Of a stretch of DNA of 64,000 nucleotides, positions 42,605 through 52,729 are shown one piece after another. Source of the stretch: Ignavibacteriales bacterium (GTDB lineage: Bacteria > Bacteroidota > Ignavibacteria > Ignavibacteriales > Ignavibacteriaceae); NCBI GenBank assembly GCA_016707285.1, contig JADJIA010000002.1, positions 62,001 to 126,000 of the forward strand. The letters are read 5' to 3'. Every line of letters begins with the position of its first letter. The stretch's first letter is position 1. The notes under the pieces were generated by a model that had not been told where the DNA came from, ran no database searches, and saw nothing but the letters and a program-made list of their open reading frames with translations. The translations under genes were made by a program, and so were the position numbers.

Positions 42605-44233
42605 ATGCCCAACACATTTACCTATTTAGACACTGCCGTTATAGTAATATACTTGATAATCGTATTGAGTATCGGATTTTACTATTCCCGGAAAAATGAT
42701 GAAAGTTACACCGATTACTTCCTCGCCGGTAGAAATGTGGGCTGGATCGCGATAGGTATCTCAATTTTTGCAACCAACATTTCGAGTGAACATTTTATCG
42801 GACTTGCAGGAGCCGGCTCAACAAGAGGCCTGGCAGTGGGGCAGTTTGAACTAATGGCCATTTTTATGCTCATATTTGCAGGGTGGTTCCTTGCTCCAAT
42901 TTTTATTAAATCGGGCGTTTTTACAGTTCCTGAATTCCTTCAGTTAAATTTTGATGTGAGGATCAGGAAACTTTTTGCTGCTTTTTCAATTGCCAACTAC
43001 ATCCTTACCAAAATTCTCGTCTCCCTCTTCGCAGCCAGTCTTCTTTTTTATAATATTTTTGGATTAAACATTTACGCTTCCTCGATATTAATTGTTTTAA
43101 TAACAGGACTTTACAGCGTTATTGGTGGTTCAAATGCTGTTATTAGAACCCAGACATTCCAGGGAATTGTGTTGATGACAGGGGCTGTGATCCTTTCCGT
43201 AATAGGTTACATGGCTGTAGGTGGATTTGAAGGACTTTACTCAAAGTTGCCGTCCGATTTTTTTACGATGTTTAAACCGATTGATGACAAAGATTATCCA
43301 TGGACAGGGATAGTGTTTGGAGCTCCCGTAATTGCATTTTGGTATTGGTGCACCGATCAGTATATGGTTCAAAGAATGTTAAGTGCAAGATCGATAGACG
43401 ATGCACGAAAGGGTTCACTTCTTGCAGCCTCATTTAAACTCCTTCCTATATTTATCCTTGTTCTTCCCGGTTTGTTTGCAGCAGTTCTTTACCCCGAGTC
43501 GAGAGGTGATGGAGCTTATTCAGCGATGGTAAGTGGTGATCTGCTTCCTGTTGGGCTTAAAGGAGTTGTGATTGCGGGGCTTTTAGCTGCAATAATGTCA
43601 TCTCTTGCAGGAGCTTTTAACAGTATTGCTATACTTTTTACAAACGATTATTATAAGTTAAAATATCCTGAATCGAACGAGAGAAAGCTTGTGCTTGTGG
43701 GAAGGCTTGCCACCACAACAGCAGTTATTGCCGCGATATTGATTGTGCCACTCGTGAAGATTATCAGCTCACAACTTTACCTTTTCCTTCAAAGTGTTCA
43801 GTCGTTTGTGAGTCCTCCTATCACTGCAGTCTTTCTTTTTGGACTTTTTTCAAGGAAAATGAACACAAGATCGGCGCTTATAACATTGGCCGTTACAGAG
43901 ACACTTGGAATTGGCAGGCTTGTTCTTGAAATGATGGTGCAGAATGGTGTTGAACTTCATTCATTCCTTAGCTGGGTGTTGTCTATCAACTTCCTTCACT
44001 ATTCTCTTTTCCTTTTTATCGTGAGTGTGGGGATGATTTTGACGCTCAACTTCAATAACAGTAAAGAAACAAACAAATTTGGGATTCAGCTTAGAGCAAC
44101 ATTTGCCGAGAGTTTTGCAGAGATTACGGGGAATTTTGCGGGATTAAAAAGATTTGTTAAACCCAACCCGAGTTTCCTTCTATCAGCAATTATACTGCTG
44201 ATGATCCTTGGGCTCTGGAGTATCTGGTCATGA
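42605..44233 (+). CDS. Sodium:solute symporter (SGLT-like)
   Basis: A 542-aa inner-membrane transporter of the SSS family with about 14 helices. It has the SGLT-type YFLAGRNVGWIAIGISIFATNISSEHFIG-like N-terminal core (from residue 40), TVPEFLQLNF, a TDQYMVQRMLSA segment and a MSSLAGAFNSIAILFTNDYYK segment. It is predicted to import a sugar, probably glucose or a short glucan, with sodium. It is the first gene downstream of a strong -24/-12 promoter and palindromic enhancer, and is likely to be transcribed on into the binding-protein and TonB-receptor genes (67-base gap). Confidence 0.92.
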   Translation: MPNTFTYLDTAVIVIYLIIVLSIGFYYSRKNDESYTDYFLAGRNVGWIAIGISIFATNISSEHFIGLAGAGSTRGLAVGQFELMAIFMLIFAGWFLAPIFIKSGVFTVPEFLQLNFDVRIRKLFAAFSIANYILTKILVSLFAASLLFYNIFGLNIYASSILIVLITGLYSVIGGSNAVIRTQTFQGIVLMTGAVILSVIGYMAVGGFEGLYSKLPSDFFTMFKPIDDKDYPWTGIVFGAPVIAFWYWCTDQYMVQRMLSARSIDDARKGSLLAASFKLLPIFILVLPGLFAAVLYPESRGDGAYSAMVSGDLLPVGLKGVVIAGLLAAIMSSLAGAFNSIAILFTNDYYKLKYPESNERKLVLVGRLATTTAVIAAILIVPLVKIISSQLYLFLQSVQSFVSPPITAVFLFGLFSRKMNTRSALITLAVTETLGIGRLVLEMMVQNGVELHSFLSWVLSINFLHYSLFLFIVSVGMILTLNFNNSKETNKFGIQLRATFAESFAEITGNFAGLKRFVKPNPSFLLSAIILLMILGLWSIWS

Positions 44234-44300
44234 AAAATTATAAAAGTTTAAAATCCAAATATTCATTAATCAAAAACTCATTTTCATTGAGGTAAAACAT

Positions 44301-46787
44301 ATGAAGAGAATCATACTATCAATTCTTTTCCTTATCGGACTTTCGACCTCTGCTCTTCCGCAGTTGATTGAAAGCTTTGATACGGATCTTTCGGCGGATA
44401 CCACCTACCAGTTTTCACTTGAAAGCGGAAGTAGAATGGACTATCTGTTGAACACAACTGATTTTGTTCAGGGCACCGGCTCGGGCGAAATCAAATTTGT
44501 TATTGGTGCCATTCACGAATGGGGCAGCTTTGGGCAGTTGATTAAAAGACTTCCAGCAGAACAGTATTATGACTGGTCAGCTACCGATTCATTGTCGCTG
44601 ATGATCAAAGTTGTTACTCCTCCTACAATACCTGTAAACATGGTATTCAGGATTCATATTGCGGACAGACCAACCCCTGACGCACCAATCGAAGAATGGG
44701 TTTACGAACATGCAACCATTCTTGATGCAACAAGCGAATGGGTTGAACTGAAAGTGCCTATCAAAATCCTTTCTACAGATGGTAGTGCAACTCCTTCTGA
44801 TTCCGGATTTGTTATTTTCCCATCAAGCTGGGGTGGCGGACCGGGCAATTCATGGAACAACAATGAATTTGACTGGGACAAAATTATCGGTTTTAATCTT
44901 GGAGCTATCACTTCAGGTTACACACCGGGCACAAACATTCCTGCAGATTCACTTACCGTTCGTTTTGATAACTTCAGAAGATATGGTAACCGTTCAGTTC
45001 CTGCAATCGTTTTCAACGGTATTCAGTTCATGGGCAACCTCTCAGTATTCACCTGGGGGCAGTCGAACATGGAAGTGGTTGCCGGTGCAGGCCCAACTCC
45101 AAACAGCAATGCTGTAAAATGGACAGAAGGTAATGAATGGGGCAATGGATGGACAGGAATGGGACTTAATGTTAGTCCTGTTTTCAACCTTGCAAGTTCA
45201 TGGCAGGTGGACAGTGTTAAATTCAAATTAAAATGTCCTCCGGGAACAGGAGCTTTGAGAGTTCAGTTTGAAGGCGGTGGCGGCAAAAAAGGTACTGTTT
45301 TCACACCAACAGCTGACGATCAGTGGCATTCTTATGCTTTCCCGTTAAGAGACATGTTATTCCAGGACAATACAACATTCTTCGATTCATCACAAGTGAA
45401 TGTAGTTGGAATGATGGCTGAAGCTTCAGCAGTTGCCGGAACAGTTATATGGATCACCGACTGGTGGACAGGAAATCCAAAATTTGATGTAATTGCGCCG
45501 GAACCTCCAACCGGTGTTGCCGCATTTGCAGGAACCTTCCAGAATGTAGTAACCTGGGTAGATGTTCCCGGTGAAACAGGTGAAGTTTACGATATCTTCT
45601 ATTCAAAAAACCCAATTACTGATGTAACATTGCCGGGTGTAGAAGTTGTAAAACTTAATGTACCTGAGGGTGGTCAATTAATGGAACACCTCCTTTTGGC
45701 TCCAAATACAGACCAATCTGTAACATATTATTATGCAGTTGTTTGTAAAGATGTAGCCGGTAACAAGAGTCTTCTCAGCCAGAACTCAAGTGCCGTAACC
45801 AACACTGCAAAAGGCAGACCAACAGTATCATTAAGCGCACCAACTAATTTTGTTGCGGATGGAAACCTTGCTGAATGGCAGGCAATCAATCCTTTCAGAA
45901 TGTTCTTGTCAGATGGTACAGGTCACCTTGTAACCAACACCACTATTTCCGGTGATGCTGATTGCTCGGCAAAAGCTTATATAGCAATGGACAATCAATA
46001 TATGTATATCGCTTTTGATGTTGATGATGACATTGTTGTTCCTGACGCACAAAACGATTCATATCTTAACGACTGTCCTGATCTTTATATTGGACTCTAC
46101 GACTACCGTGGAATGCCACATGTCTCATATCAGAGAGGTGCTCAGCCTGATTATCACTTCAGATTCGCTTATAACCGCGTGATTATCGATGGTTCAGCCG
46201 GAACTGACAGTCTTATCGGTGAAGGCGTTAACTACTATTGGGAAGAAAAATTCCCTTCAGGTTACATTGTTGAATGTAGAATCAATCTTTCAGAATTAGC
46301 TCTCCATGGTAACGATCTTACTTTCGTTCCAAGAGAAGGTACCAGACTTCCAATCGATTTCGCACTTAACGATGCTGATGCCACCAATTCGAGAGAAGGT
46401 ATCATGACTTATTCTCCATACAATGAAGACAAGTCATACCAGGATGTTTCGAGATGGATTCACACCTTTATCGGAAATCTCTGGGAACCAGCTACAGGAA
46501 TAAACGACGAAATACTTACTCCTGATAACTATGGTTTGGCTCAGAATTATCCAAATCCATTTAACCCTTCGACCACAATTAAGTATGCGATCGAAAAATC
46601 GGGATTTGTTTCCCTTAAAGTATATGATGTATTGGGAAGAGAAGTTGCTGACCTGGTTGCTCAGGATCAAACAGCCGGTGTTTACACTGTTCAGTTTGAT
46701 GCATCACTTCTTTCAAGTGGAATTTATTTCTACAAACTTGAAAGTGGTTCATTCTCTAAAATAAATAAAATGATGCTTGTAAAGTAG
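44301..46787 (+). CDS. T9SS-sorted surface protein with CBM9-like carbohydrate-binding domain
   Basis: An 828-aa exported protein. It has a signal peptide (1-20), two beta-sandwich regions with galactose-binding-like character (about 21-230 and 235-395), a fibronectin-III-like segment (about 400-500), a CBM9-like domain (about 515-730; VADGNLAEWQ, YIAMDNQYMYIAFDVDDD, DCPDLYIGLYD), and a T9SS sorting domain (NYPNPFNPSTTIKYAI ... KINKMMLVK). There is no catalytic signature. It is probably a cell-surface glycan-binding protein that holds polysaccharide next to the TonB receptor, a role played by SusE/F-like proteins elsewhere. A 28-base hairpin follows its stop. Confidence 0.85.
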   Translation: MKRIILSILFLIGLSTSALPQLIESFDTDLSADTTYQFSLESGSRMDYLLNTTDFVQGTGSGEIKFVIGAIHEWGSFGQLIKRLPAEQYYDWSATDSLSLMIKVVTPPTIPVNMVFRIHIADRPTPDAPIEEWVYEHATILDATSEWVELKVPIKILSTDGSATPSDSGFVIFPSSWGGGPGNSWNNNEFDWDKIIGFNLGAITSGYTPGTNIPADSLTVRFDNFRRYGNRSVPAIVFNGIQFMGNLSVFTWGQSNMEVVAGAGPTPNSNAVKWTEGNEWGNGWTGMGLNVSPVFNLASSWQVDSVKFKLKCPPGTGALRVQFEGGGGKKGTVFTPTADDQWHSYAFPLRDMLFQDNTTFFDSSQVNVVGMMAEASAVAGTVIWITDWWTGNPKFDVIAPEPPTGVAAFAGTFQNVVTWVDVPGETGEVYDIFYSKNPITDVTLPGVEVVKLNVPEGGQLMEHLLLAPNTDQSVTYYYAVVCKDVAGNKSLLSQNSSAVTNTAKGRPTVSLSAPTNFVADGNLAEWQAINPFRMFLSDGTGHLVTNTTISGDADCSAKAYIAMDNQYMYIAFDVDDDIVVPDAQNDSYLNDCPDLYIGLYDYRGMPHVSYQRGAQPDYHFRFAYNRVIIDGSAGTDSLIGEGVNYYWEEKFPSGYIVECRINLSELALHGNDLTFVPREGTRLPIDFALNDADATNSREGIMTYSPYNEDKSYQDVSRWIHTFIGNLWEPATGINDEILTPDNYGLAQNYPNPFNPSTTIKYAIEKSGFVSLKVYDVLGREVADLVAQDQTAGVYTVQFDASLLSSGIYFYKLESGSFSKINKMMLVK

Positions 46788-46800
46788 CATTTCTCCCTGT

Positions 46801-46828
46801 GGGTGCAGGAGCTGCAATTCCTGCACCC
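46801..46828 (+). terminator. Strong hairpin after the surface binding-protein gene
   Basis: GGGTGCAGGA (46801-46810) and TCCTGCACCC (46819-46828) form a perfect 10-bp stem with an 8-base loop. Only a weak T-rich sequence (ATTGTTTAGTTT) follows, so it may be a partial terminator or an mRNA-stabilising element setting expression differences within the operon. Confidence 0.55.
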
Positions 46829-46861
46829 ATTGTTTAGTTTCGATAATTTTGGGATATTCCG

Positions 46862-49579
46862 ATGAGACAAAAAACATACTCTTTAATAAGAAATATCAAT
46901 GCTTTTGCAGTGATAATTCTATTCATTTTTGGAACGACCTTTACTTTTGGCGGTGTAACCGGAAAAATTTCAGGCGTGGTACTTGATGCCAAGACGGGCG
47001 AACCTGTTATCGGTGCAAGTGTTATACTTGAAGGCACTTTTTTGGGTGCTGCAGCCGATATTAACGGTTATTATTCTATCAATAATGTCCCGCCGGGAAC
47101 CTACCGGGTCATTTTTTCCGCAGTTGGTTATCAAAAAACGATCATGGAAAAAGTGCTCGTGAAGATCGATCTGACCACCAATGTGGATGTAAAACTGCAA
47201 CCTTCGGGTCTCAATTATGAAAATGAGGTGGTAATAACCTCCGATCGACCATTGGTGCAGAAAGATCAGACCTCCACTTCAGTAACGATCTCCTCCGAAG
47301 ACATTAAAATGATGCCTGTTGAGAACATCAGTCAGGTTGTTAACCTGCAAGCCGGTGTTATTGATGGTCATTTTCGTGGTGGAAGGTCAAATGATGTGGC
47401 TTATCTGATAGACGGTGTTGCCGTTACAGATCCGTTTAACGGGGGATTTGGACTTGAGGTTGAGCAATCTTCAATCAGGCAGATGGAAGTAATTACGGGA
47501 ACTTTTAATGCCGAATATGGTCAGGCACTTTCAGGCGTTGTTAACATCGTTACTGAGGGTGGATCAAACAAGTTTAGAACAGATGTATCGGGTTATATAG
47601 GAAACTTTATAACCGGTGGTTCAAATATTTTCAAAAATCTCGATAAGGTTGACCGTATTGCTCAAAAAAATGTGCAACTTACTTTCAGCGGTCCAATCTC
47701 ACCAGTTGATAACCTCTATTTCTTTGTAACCGGCAGATATTTTGATAATATCGGTCATCTTTACGGACAGAGAGTTTATAATGTAACCGATGATGTTCCG
47801 TTTTATCCGATACCAAACGATAAAACATTCTGGATTCCCAGAAACACCGGCGACAGATCTTATGTTTCGATGAATCCTTATACCAAGTATTCGTTAAACG
47901 CAAAACTTACATATGCACTTCCTAAAGTTGCTTTCACATATTCCGTCTTTTTGGATCATACAAAAAGCAAAGGTTACGATCATGGCTACTCATGGACACC
48001 TGATGGAACAATGACTCATTATGGTAACGACTGGGTGCAAAATTTTCAGATTAACCACTATATCTCCTCCGAAACAAACCAGAGCCTTAAATTCTCGGTA
48101 AACAGTTACCAGTATGAAGGTTATCTTTATGAAGATCCTTTTGATCCGAGATATGTGAACCCAAGACAGGGAATTGCAATTTCGAACTATACTTTCCGCT
48201 CGGGTGGAAATCAGGGTAACAGATACGACAGAACAAGTAAAAGTTTTGTTGGTCAATGGTCTCTTAATTCCCAGATTTCGAAAGAACATAAAATTGGTAT
48301 GGGAGTTGAAGCAAGACTTCACGACATTTATAACCACGGATGGGACCTTGTAAATCTTACCGATGGTCAGATCGATTCAATGGGTAATCCAATTTTCACC
48401 CCCGGTTATCCCGCAGTAGGAACAATGTCTGATCAGGGATCAAACATCGAATACGCAAGAAAACCGATTGAAATTTCAGCTTACATTCAGGACAAGATGG
48501 AATATGACATAATGATCATCAACGCCGGTGTAAGATTTGATTATTTTAATTCTAAAGCACGGATGCCTGTTGACAAACAAAACCCGACAAGAAATCCTTC
48601 ATTCCCGGGTGCTGATCAATGGATCGATGCTGAAGCTAAATATCAGATCAGCCCAAGACTTGGCGCTTCATTCCCAATTACTGACAAAGGTATTATCAGA
48701 TTTTCTTATGGTCACTTCTTTAAGATTCCATCGTTCGAAAATCTTTACCAAAATCCCGATTTTATCGTAAGACCGGGTAACAGCCTTAACACTGTGGTTG
48801 GAAATCCCGATTTGAATGCTGAAAAGAATGTTATTTATGAAATCGGCTTGCAGCAGGCACTTCTTGAAGATATTTCTGTGAATGTTTCTCTCTACTATCG
48901 TGACATCAGAAACTGGCTCGGTATGGAGATTGTAAACACTTATGAAGGTTTTAAGTATGCCCGTTTTATAAACAGAGATTATGCAAATGTTAGAGGTTTG
49001 GTACTTGTGTTCGACAAAAGATTCTCGAACTACTTCAGTGCAAAACTTGACTACACATACCAGATCGCTGAGGGTAACTCCTCCGATCCTTATGCCGTTT
49101 ACAATAAAAATCAGACAAATCCACCGATCGAAGAATCGAAAACAGTGGTTCCACTTTCATGGGATCAGAGACATACACTCAACCTGAGTGTTAATGTTGG
49201 TATTCCCGGTGACTGGACAGTAGGACTCATCTTTCAGTATGGTTCCGGTATGCCTTATACGGAAGACCCAAAAGTTTCCCGTGGTGTCCGTTTCGAAAAT
49301 GGCGGTATCAGACCAACATATCTGAACCTGGACTTGAGAGCTGACAAGATATTTAATGTTTTTGGATTAAATATCAGAACCTACATTACAATTTATAACG
49401 CATTGGATATTAGAAACGAATTCGGTGTTTACTCAACCACTGGTAGAGCCAATGCCGATCTGAATACTCAATATGCAGTTGATGTAATCGGATTAAACAC
49501 TATTGAAGAATATATCAACAATCCAGCGATGTACTCTACTCCTCGAGAGGTCAGAGTTGGCATTGGTTTCGATTTTTAA
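46862..49579 (+). CDS. TonB-dependent receptor of the glucan locus
   Basis: A 905-aa outer-membrane receptor. It has an export signal (about 1-30), a carboxypeptidase-like regulatory domain (about 35-115; ISGVVLDAKTGEPVIGASVI), a plug (about 120-235; LIDGVAVTDPFNGGFG, EYGQALSGVVNIVTEGG) and a TonB-type beta-barrel ending VGIGFDF. It is predicted to import glucan oligosaccharides. It takes the place of SusC but has no classical SusD partner; the following genes encode a 1039-aa secreted protein and a PorV-like barrel. The stop is 16 bases before the next ATG. Confidence 0.92.
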   Translation: MRQKTYSLIRNINAFAVIILFIFGTTFTFGGVTGKISGVVLDAKTGEPVIGASVILEGTFLGAAADINGYYSINNVPPGTYRVIFSAVGYQKTIMEKVLVKIDLTTNVDVKLQPSGLNYENEVVITSDRPLVQKDQTSTSVTISSEDIKMMPVENISQVVNLQAGVIDGHFRGGRSNDVAYLIDGVAVTDPFNGGFGLEVEQSSIRQMEVITGTFNAEYGQALSGVVNIVTEGGSNKFRTDVSGYIGNFITGGSNIFKNLDKVDRIAQKNVQLTFSGPISPVDNLYFFVTGRYFDNIGHLYGQRVYNVTDDVPFYPIPNDKTFWIPRNTGDRSYVSMNPYTKYSLNAKLTYALPKVAFTYSVFLDHTKSKGYDHGYSWTPDGTMTHYGNDWVQNFQINHYISSETNQSLKFSVNSYQYEGYLYEDPFDPRYVNPRQGIAISNYTFRSGGNQGNRYDRTSKSFVGQWSLNSQISKEHKIGMGVEARLHDIYNHGWDLVNLTDGQIDSMGNPIFTPGYPAVGTMSDQGSNIEYARKPIEISAYIQDKMEYDIMIINAGVRFDYFNSKARMPVDKQNPTRNPSFPGADQWIDAEAKYQISPRLGASFPITDKGIIRFSYGHFFKIPSFENLYQNPDFIVRPGNSLNTVVGNPDLNAEKNVIYEIGLQQALLEDISVNVSLYYRDIRNWLGMEIVNTYEGFKYARFINRDYANVRGLVLVFDKRFSNYFSAKLDYTYQIAEGNSSDPYAVYNKNQTNPPIEESKTVVPLSWDQRHTLNLSVNVGIPGDWTVGLIFQYGSGMPYTEDPKVSRGVRFENGGIRPTYLNLDLRADKIFNVFGLNIRTYITIYNALDIRNEFGVYSTTGRANADLNTQYAVDVIGLNTIEEYINNPAMYSTPREVRVGIGFDF

Positions 49580-49595
49580 TTCCCGGAGTTTCAGA

Positions 49596-52500
49596 ATGTT
49601 AAAGAAAATATCATTAATTACTCTTCTCCTGATTACGGAGATTGTTTTTGCCCAGGTTTCACCTTCAACTCAGCGTTACCGCAACGATGAGTATGGTAAT
49701 ATCCAGTACCGTCGTGAAGGTGTTATGGATGGCAATCAGATTAGAACGCTGTTCTACAACAATGGTGAAGTGGGTCAGTGGCCCTATCAGCCATCAGGTG
49801 AGTGGCCCAAAGGAACGGGACATTCTTATCTTGATGGTGTGGCAGTTTTAATTTCCACTGAAATAACCGCTCCCGGTACGGGAACAATAGTTCACCCGCT
49901 TCAAACTTCATATCGTGAATGGATGGATAAAGATCCTGTAACCGGCGAAATCTGGGGATTTGAACCCCTTCCCGGATATAACAATCCTTCTTCCAAAAAA
50001 CCTTCGATTAATACAGATCCGCTTACCTGGCCCTCAACCTGGCCAGCTGCTCTTGATCTGACACCCGAATGGGACAAAAACTGGTATGGCTATTTTGGGC
50101 GAGGTGTTCTTAATTCCGAGTTTGAAACATTTTTTGTAATGGATGATTCAAAAGACAAGGAATATATGAGAAATCCTTTCTTCTTTTATCCAATAGCAGC
50201 AGACACCAACAGAGGCGGACTTGGCTTAAGGGTTGAAGTAAGAGGTTTTCAATGGTCGCATGTGCTTGCTGAAGATATTATCTTCTGGCACTACGATATA
50301 GTAAACATCTCCGATTTTGCTTACCCCAAAACAGTTTTTGGTTTTTATACCGACTGCGGTGTGGGTGGAACTGATGATTCTGAAGATGATAACGCTTCTT
50401 TTGATCTTATTGCAGATCTTGCTTATTGTTATGATGACAATGGACTTGGTTTGCCAGAGAACTGGAAAACAGGTTATTACGGTTATGCTTATCTCGAAAG
50501 CCCGGGAAATGGAATTGATGCCATTGACAACGATCAGGATGGCATGATTGACGAAAAAAGAGATGACGGTATCGATAACGATGGCGACTGGCTTCCTTAC
50601 CTTGATATCAACGGTAACGGGAAATGGGATGCTGACCAAAACGAACCCCTCAATAATGATGTGGGCAAGGATGGTGTTGGTCCGTTTGACAGACAATATA
50701 CCGGACCTGATGAGGGCGAGGGCGACGGAGTTGCTACTGATGGTGAACCCAATTTTGATAAAACTGACAAAGATGAATCTGATCAGATAGGTCTTACAGC
50801 TCTATCGATCTACAGACTTGGTCAGGGTGGAACCGGTGGTGGCTGGGCGAAAGATGATGAACCGATGTGGAACAGAATGGTTGCAGGTTCGTTTGATACT
50901 TCTCTCCAGCGTGCAAATATCAGTATGGTGTTTGCTTCAGGTCCATTTCCGCTTCAGCAGGGAACAAGAGAGAGATTCTCGATGTCACTCCTGTTTGGTG
51001 AAGACTTAAACGACATTCTCTTTAATAAAGAGACTGTTCAGCAGATTTACAACGCAAACTACAACTTCTCAAAACCTCCAATCAAACCGGAATTGACCGC
51101 AGTTCCCGGTGATGGAAAAGTATTTCTTTATTGGGACAATATTGCTGAAGAATCGCGTGATCCTTTCCTCGGTTTCGAAAACAATGATCCAACACAGGGA
51201 TACAAAAAGGATTTTGAAGGTTATATGATCTACAGAAGTACCGAGCCTGAATTTAACGATATCAAGTTAATCACCGACTCGAAAGGTTCAACCAAATACT
51301 GGAAACCTCTTGTACAATATGACTTAAAAGACAGCATTATGGGACCTGATCCAATAGGTATAAACGGTGCTCATTTCTGGAGAGGCAGCGAAACCGGATT
51401 GCGTTACTCATATGTTGACACAGATGTAAATAATGGTGTTAAATACTATTATGCATGTGTTTCGTATGATCAGGGTGATCCTAAATTTGGTACCGCAGGG
51501 TTACAACCTTCGGAGTGTACAAAAATTATCACCGAGGATTTTGCCGGGAACATACAATTTGTTGACATTAACTGTGCTGTTGTTGTACCCAATGCTCCTG
51601 CTGCAGGTTATGTTCCGCCAAACATTGTTGGCGACACAAAAACAGTTACAACCGGAATTGGTTCGGGTGCTCTTCAGATGACAATTCTTGATCCTGCGGC
51701 AATTCAAAGTGGAGCTGCATATCAGGTTGAATTTACTTCGAATACTGCTTATCCACTTTATAAGACGCTCTCTTACAAGATAATCAAAACTCTTAACGGA
51801 GTAACGGATACGATAAAAACAATCGATTCGTCTTATTTTGGAAGCGAAAGAGTTAGCCCGCCATTTGATGGAATGGCAATCAGTGTTTTGAACGACACAG
51901 CTGTAGCAATAAATGATTCACTTACAGGCTGGCTGATCAGAAACAACAACCTTACAGTATTTGCTTCAAAGGATGCAACCCCTGTTCGTGGTATTGCATG
52001 GCCTGCTGATTATGAGATAACTTTCTCGGATACTCCACAGGACACATGTTTCATTCAGTCTCCTCCAATCTACACTAAATTCCCTGTGAATTTTAAGGTG
52101 TGGAATAAAACGGAGCAGAAGTATTCAAAAGTTGCTGTTAAAGACAATGACGGTTCAGGTAACCTTTCGATAGGTGATCAAATTCAGATTCTTGAGTTCC
52201 AGGGATCGGTAGCGCAAACCAATGTAAGGTTTGCATGGAATCTCTCTTATGATGTTCCTTTTGATCCAAATGCCACACTTCAATATCCGGCAAATGGCGA
52301 TAAATATGTTATCACCACTACCAAGCCATTTAAGACGGGAGATAAATTCCTCTTCTCAACCCAGGGTGTTGCCATCGACAATAACCTTGCGAAGAATCAG
52401 CTTGGCAAAGTGGATGTTGTGCCTAATCCTTATCTCGGAGCCGCCACTTGGGAAAGAAGAAACCTCAATTCCACAGGACGCGGAGACAGAAAGATCGACT

Positions 52501-52715
52501 TTATTAATCTGCCGGGTGAATGTACAGTTAGAATCTATACAATCACAGGCCAGTTGATCAAAACCCTTGTAAAAAGCTCCACCTTCTCGGATGGAAGTCT
52601 TTCATGGAATCTGGTAACGGATGACGGTATGGACGCTGCTTATGGTGTTTACATTTATCATGTTGATGCTCCCAATGTTGGTGAACACATCGGCAAATTT
52701 GCTTTAATTAAATAA
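49596..52715 (+). CDS. Large secreted protein with Asp-rich putative Ca-binding repeats
   Basis: A 1039-aa exported protein (signal peptide MLKKISLITLLLITEIVFAQ; GGAG box upstream). The middle, about residues 310-420, is rich in Asp/Asn/Gly loops (DAIDNDQDGMIDEKRDDG, DINGNGKWDADQ) that resemble EF-hand-like or thrombospondin-3-like calcium sites. A fibronectin-III-like region (about 520-650) follows. The C-terminus has a FlgD-Ig/T9SS-like tail (VPNPYLGAATWERR ... GKFALIK). I know no assigned function. Its place between a TonB receptor and a PorV-like barrel suggests a surface partner in glycan uptake, perhaps substituting for SusD. The frame opens earlier, inside the receptor gene. Confidence 0.75.
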   Translation: MLKKISLITLLLITEIVFAQVSPSTQRYRNDEYGNIQYRREGVMDGNQIRTLFYNNGEVGQWPYQPSGEWPKGTGHSYLDGVAVLISTEITAPGTGTIVHPLQTSYREWMDKDPVTGEIWGFEPLPGYNNPSSKKPSINTDPLTWPSTWPAALDLTPEWDKNWYGYFGRGVLNSEFETFFVMDDSKDKEYMRNPFFFYPIAADTNRGGLGLRVEVRGFQWSHVLAEDIIFWHYDIVNISDFAYPKTVFGFYTDCGVGGTDDSEDDNASFDLIADLAYCYDDNGLGLPENWKTGYYGYAYLESPGNGIDAIDNDQDGMIDEKRDDGIDNDGDWLPYLDINGNGKWDADQNEPLNNDVGKDGVGPFDRQYTGPDEGEGDGVATDGEPNFDKTDKDESDQIGLTALSIYRLGQGGTGGGWAKDDEPMWNRMVAGSFDTSLQRANISMVFASGPFPLQQGTRERFSMSLLFGEDLNDILFNKETVQQIYNANYNFSKPPIKPELTAVPGDGKVFLYWDNIAEESRDPFLGFENNDPTQGYKKDFEGYMIYRSTEPEFNDIKLITDSKGSTKYWKPLVQYDLKDSIMGPDPIGINGAHFWRGSETGLRYSYVDTDVNNGVKYYYACVSYDQGDPKFGTAGLQPSECTKIITEDFAGNIQFVDINCAVVVPNAPAAGYVPPNIVGDTKTVTTGIGSGALQMTILDPAAIQSGAAYQVEFTSNTAYPLYKTLSYKIIKTLNGVTDTIKTIDSSYFGSERVSPPFDGMAISVLNDTAVAINDSLTGWLIRNNNLTVFASKDATPVRGIAWPADYEITFSDTPQDTCFIQSPPIYTKFPVNFKVWNKTEQKYSKVAVKDNDGSGNLSIGDQIQILEFQGSVAQTNVRFAWNLSYDVPFDPNATLQYPANGDKYVITTTKPFKTGDKFLFSTQGVAIDNNLAKNQLGKVDVVPNPYLGAATWERRNLNSTGRGDRKIDFINLPGECTVRIYTITGQLIKTLVKSSTFSDGSLSWNLVTDDGMDAAYGVYIYHVDAPNVGEHIGKFALIK

Positions 52716-52729
52716 GCGGACGAATTGAA

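Noticed and set aside
50226..50696. A 156-aa minus-strand ORF inside the 1039-aa protein gene
   Set aside because: It is antisense to the Asp-rich repeats, whose codons read as Ile/Val on the other strand; no independent gene features.
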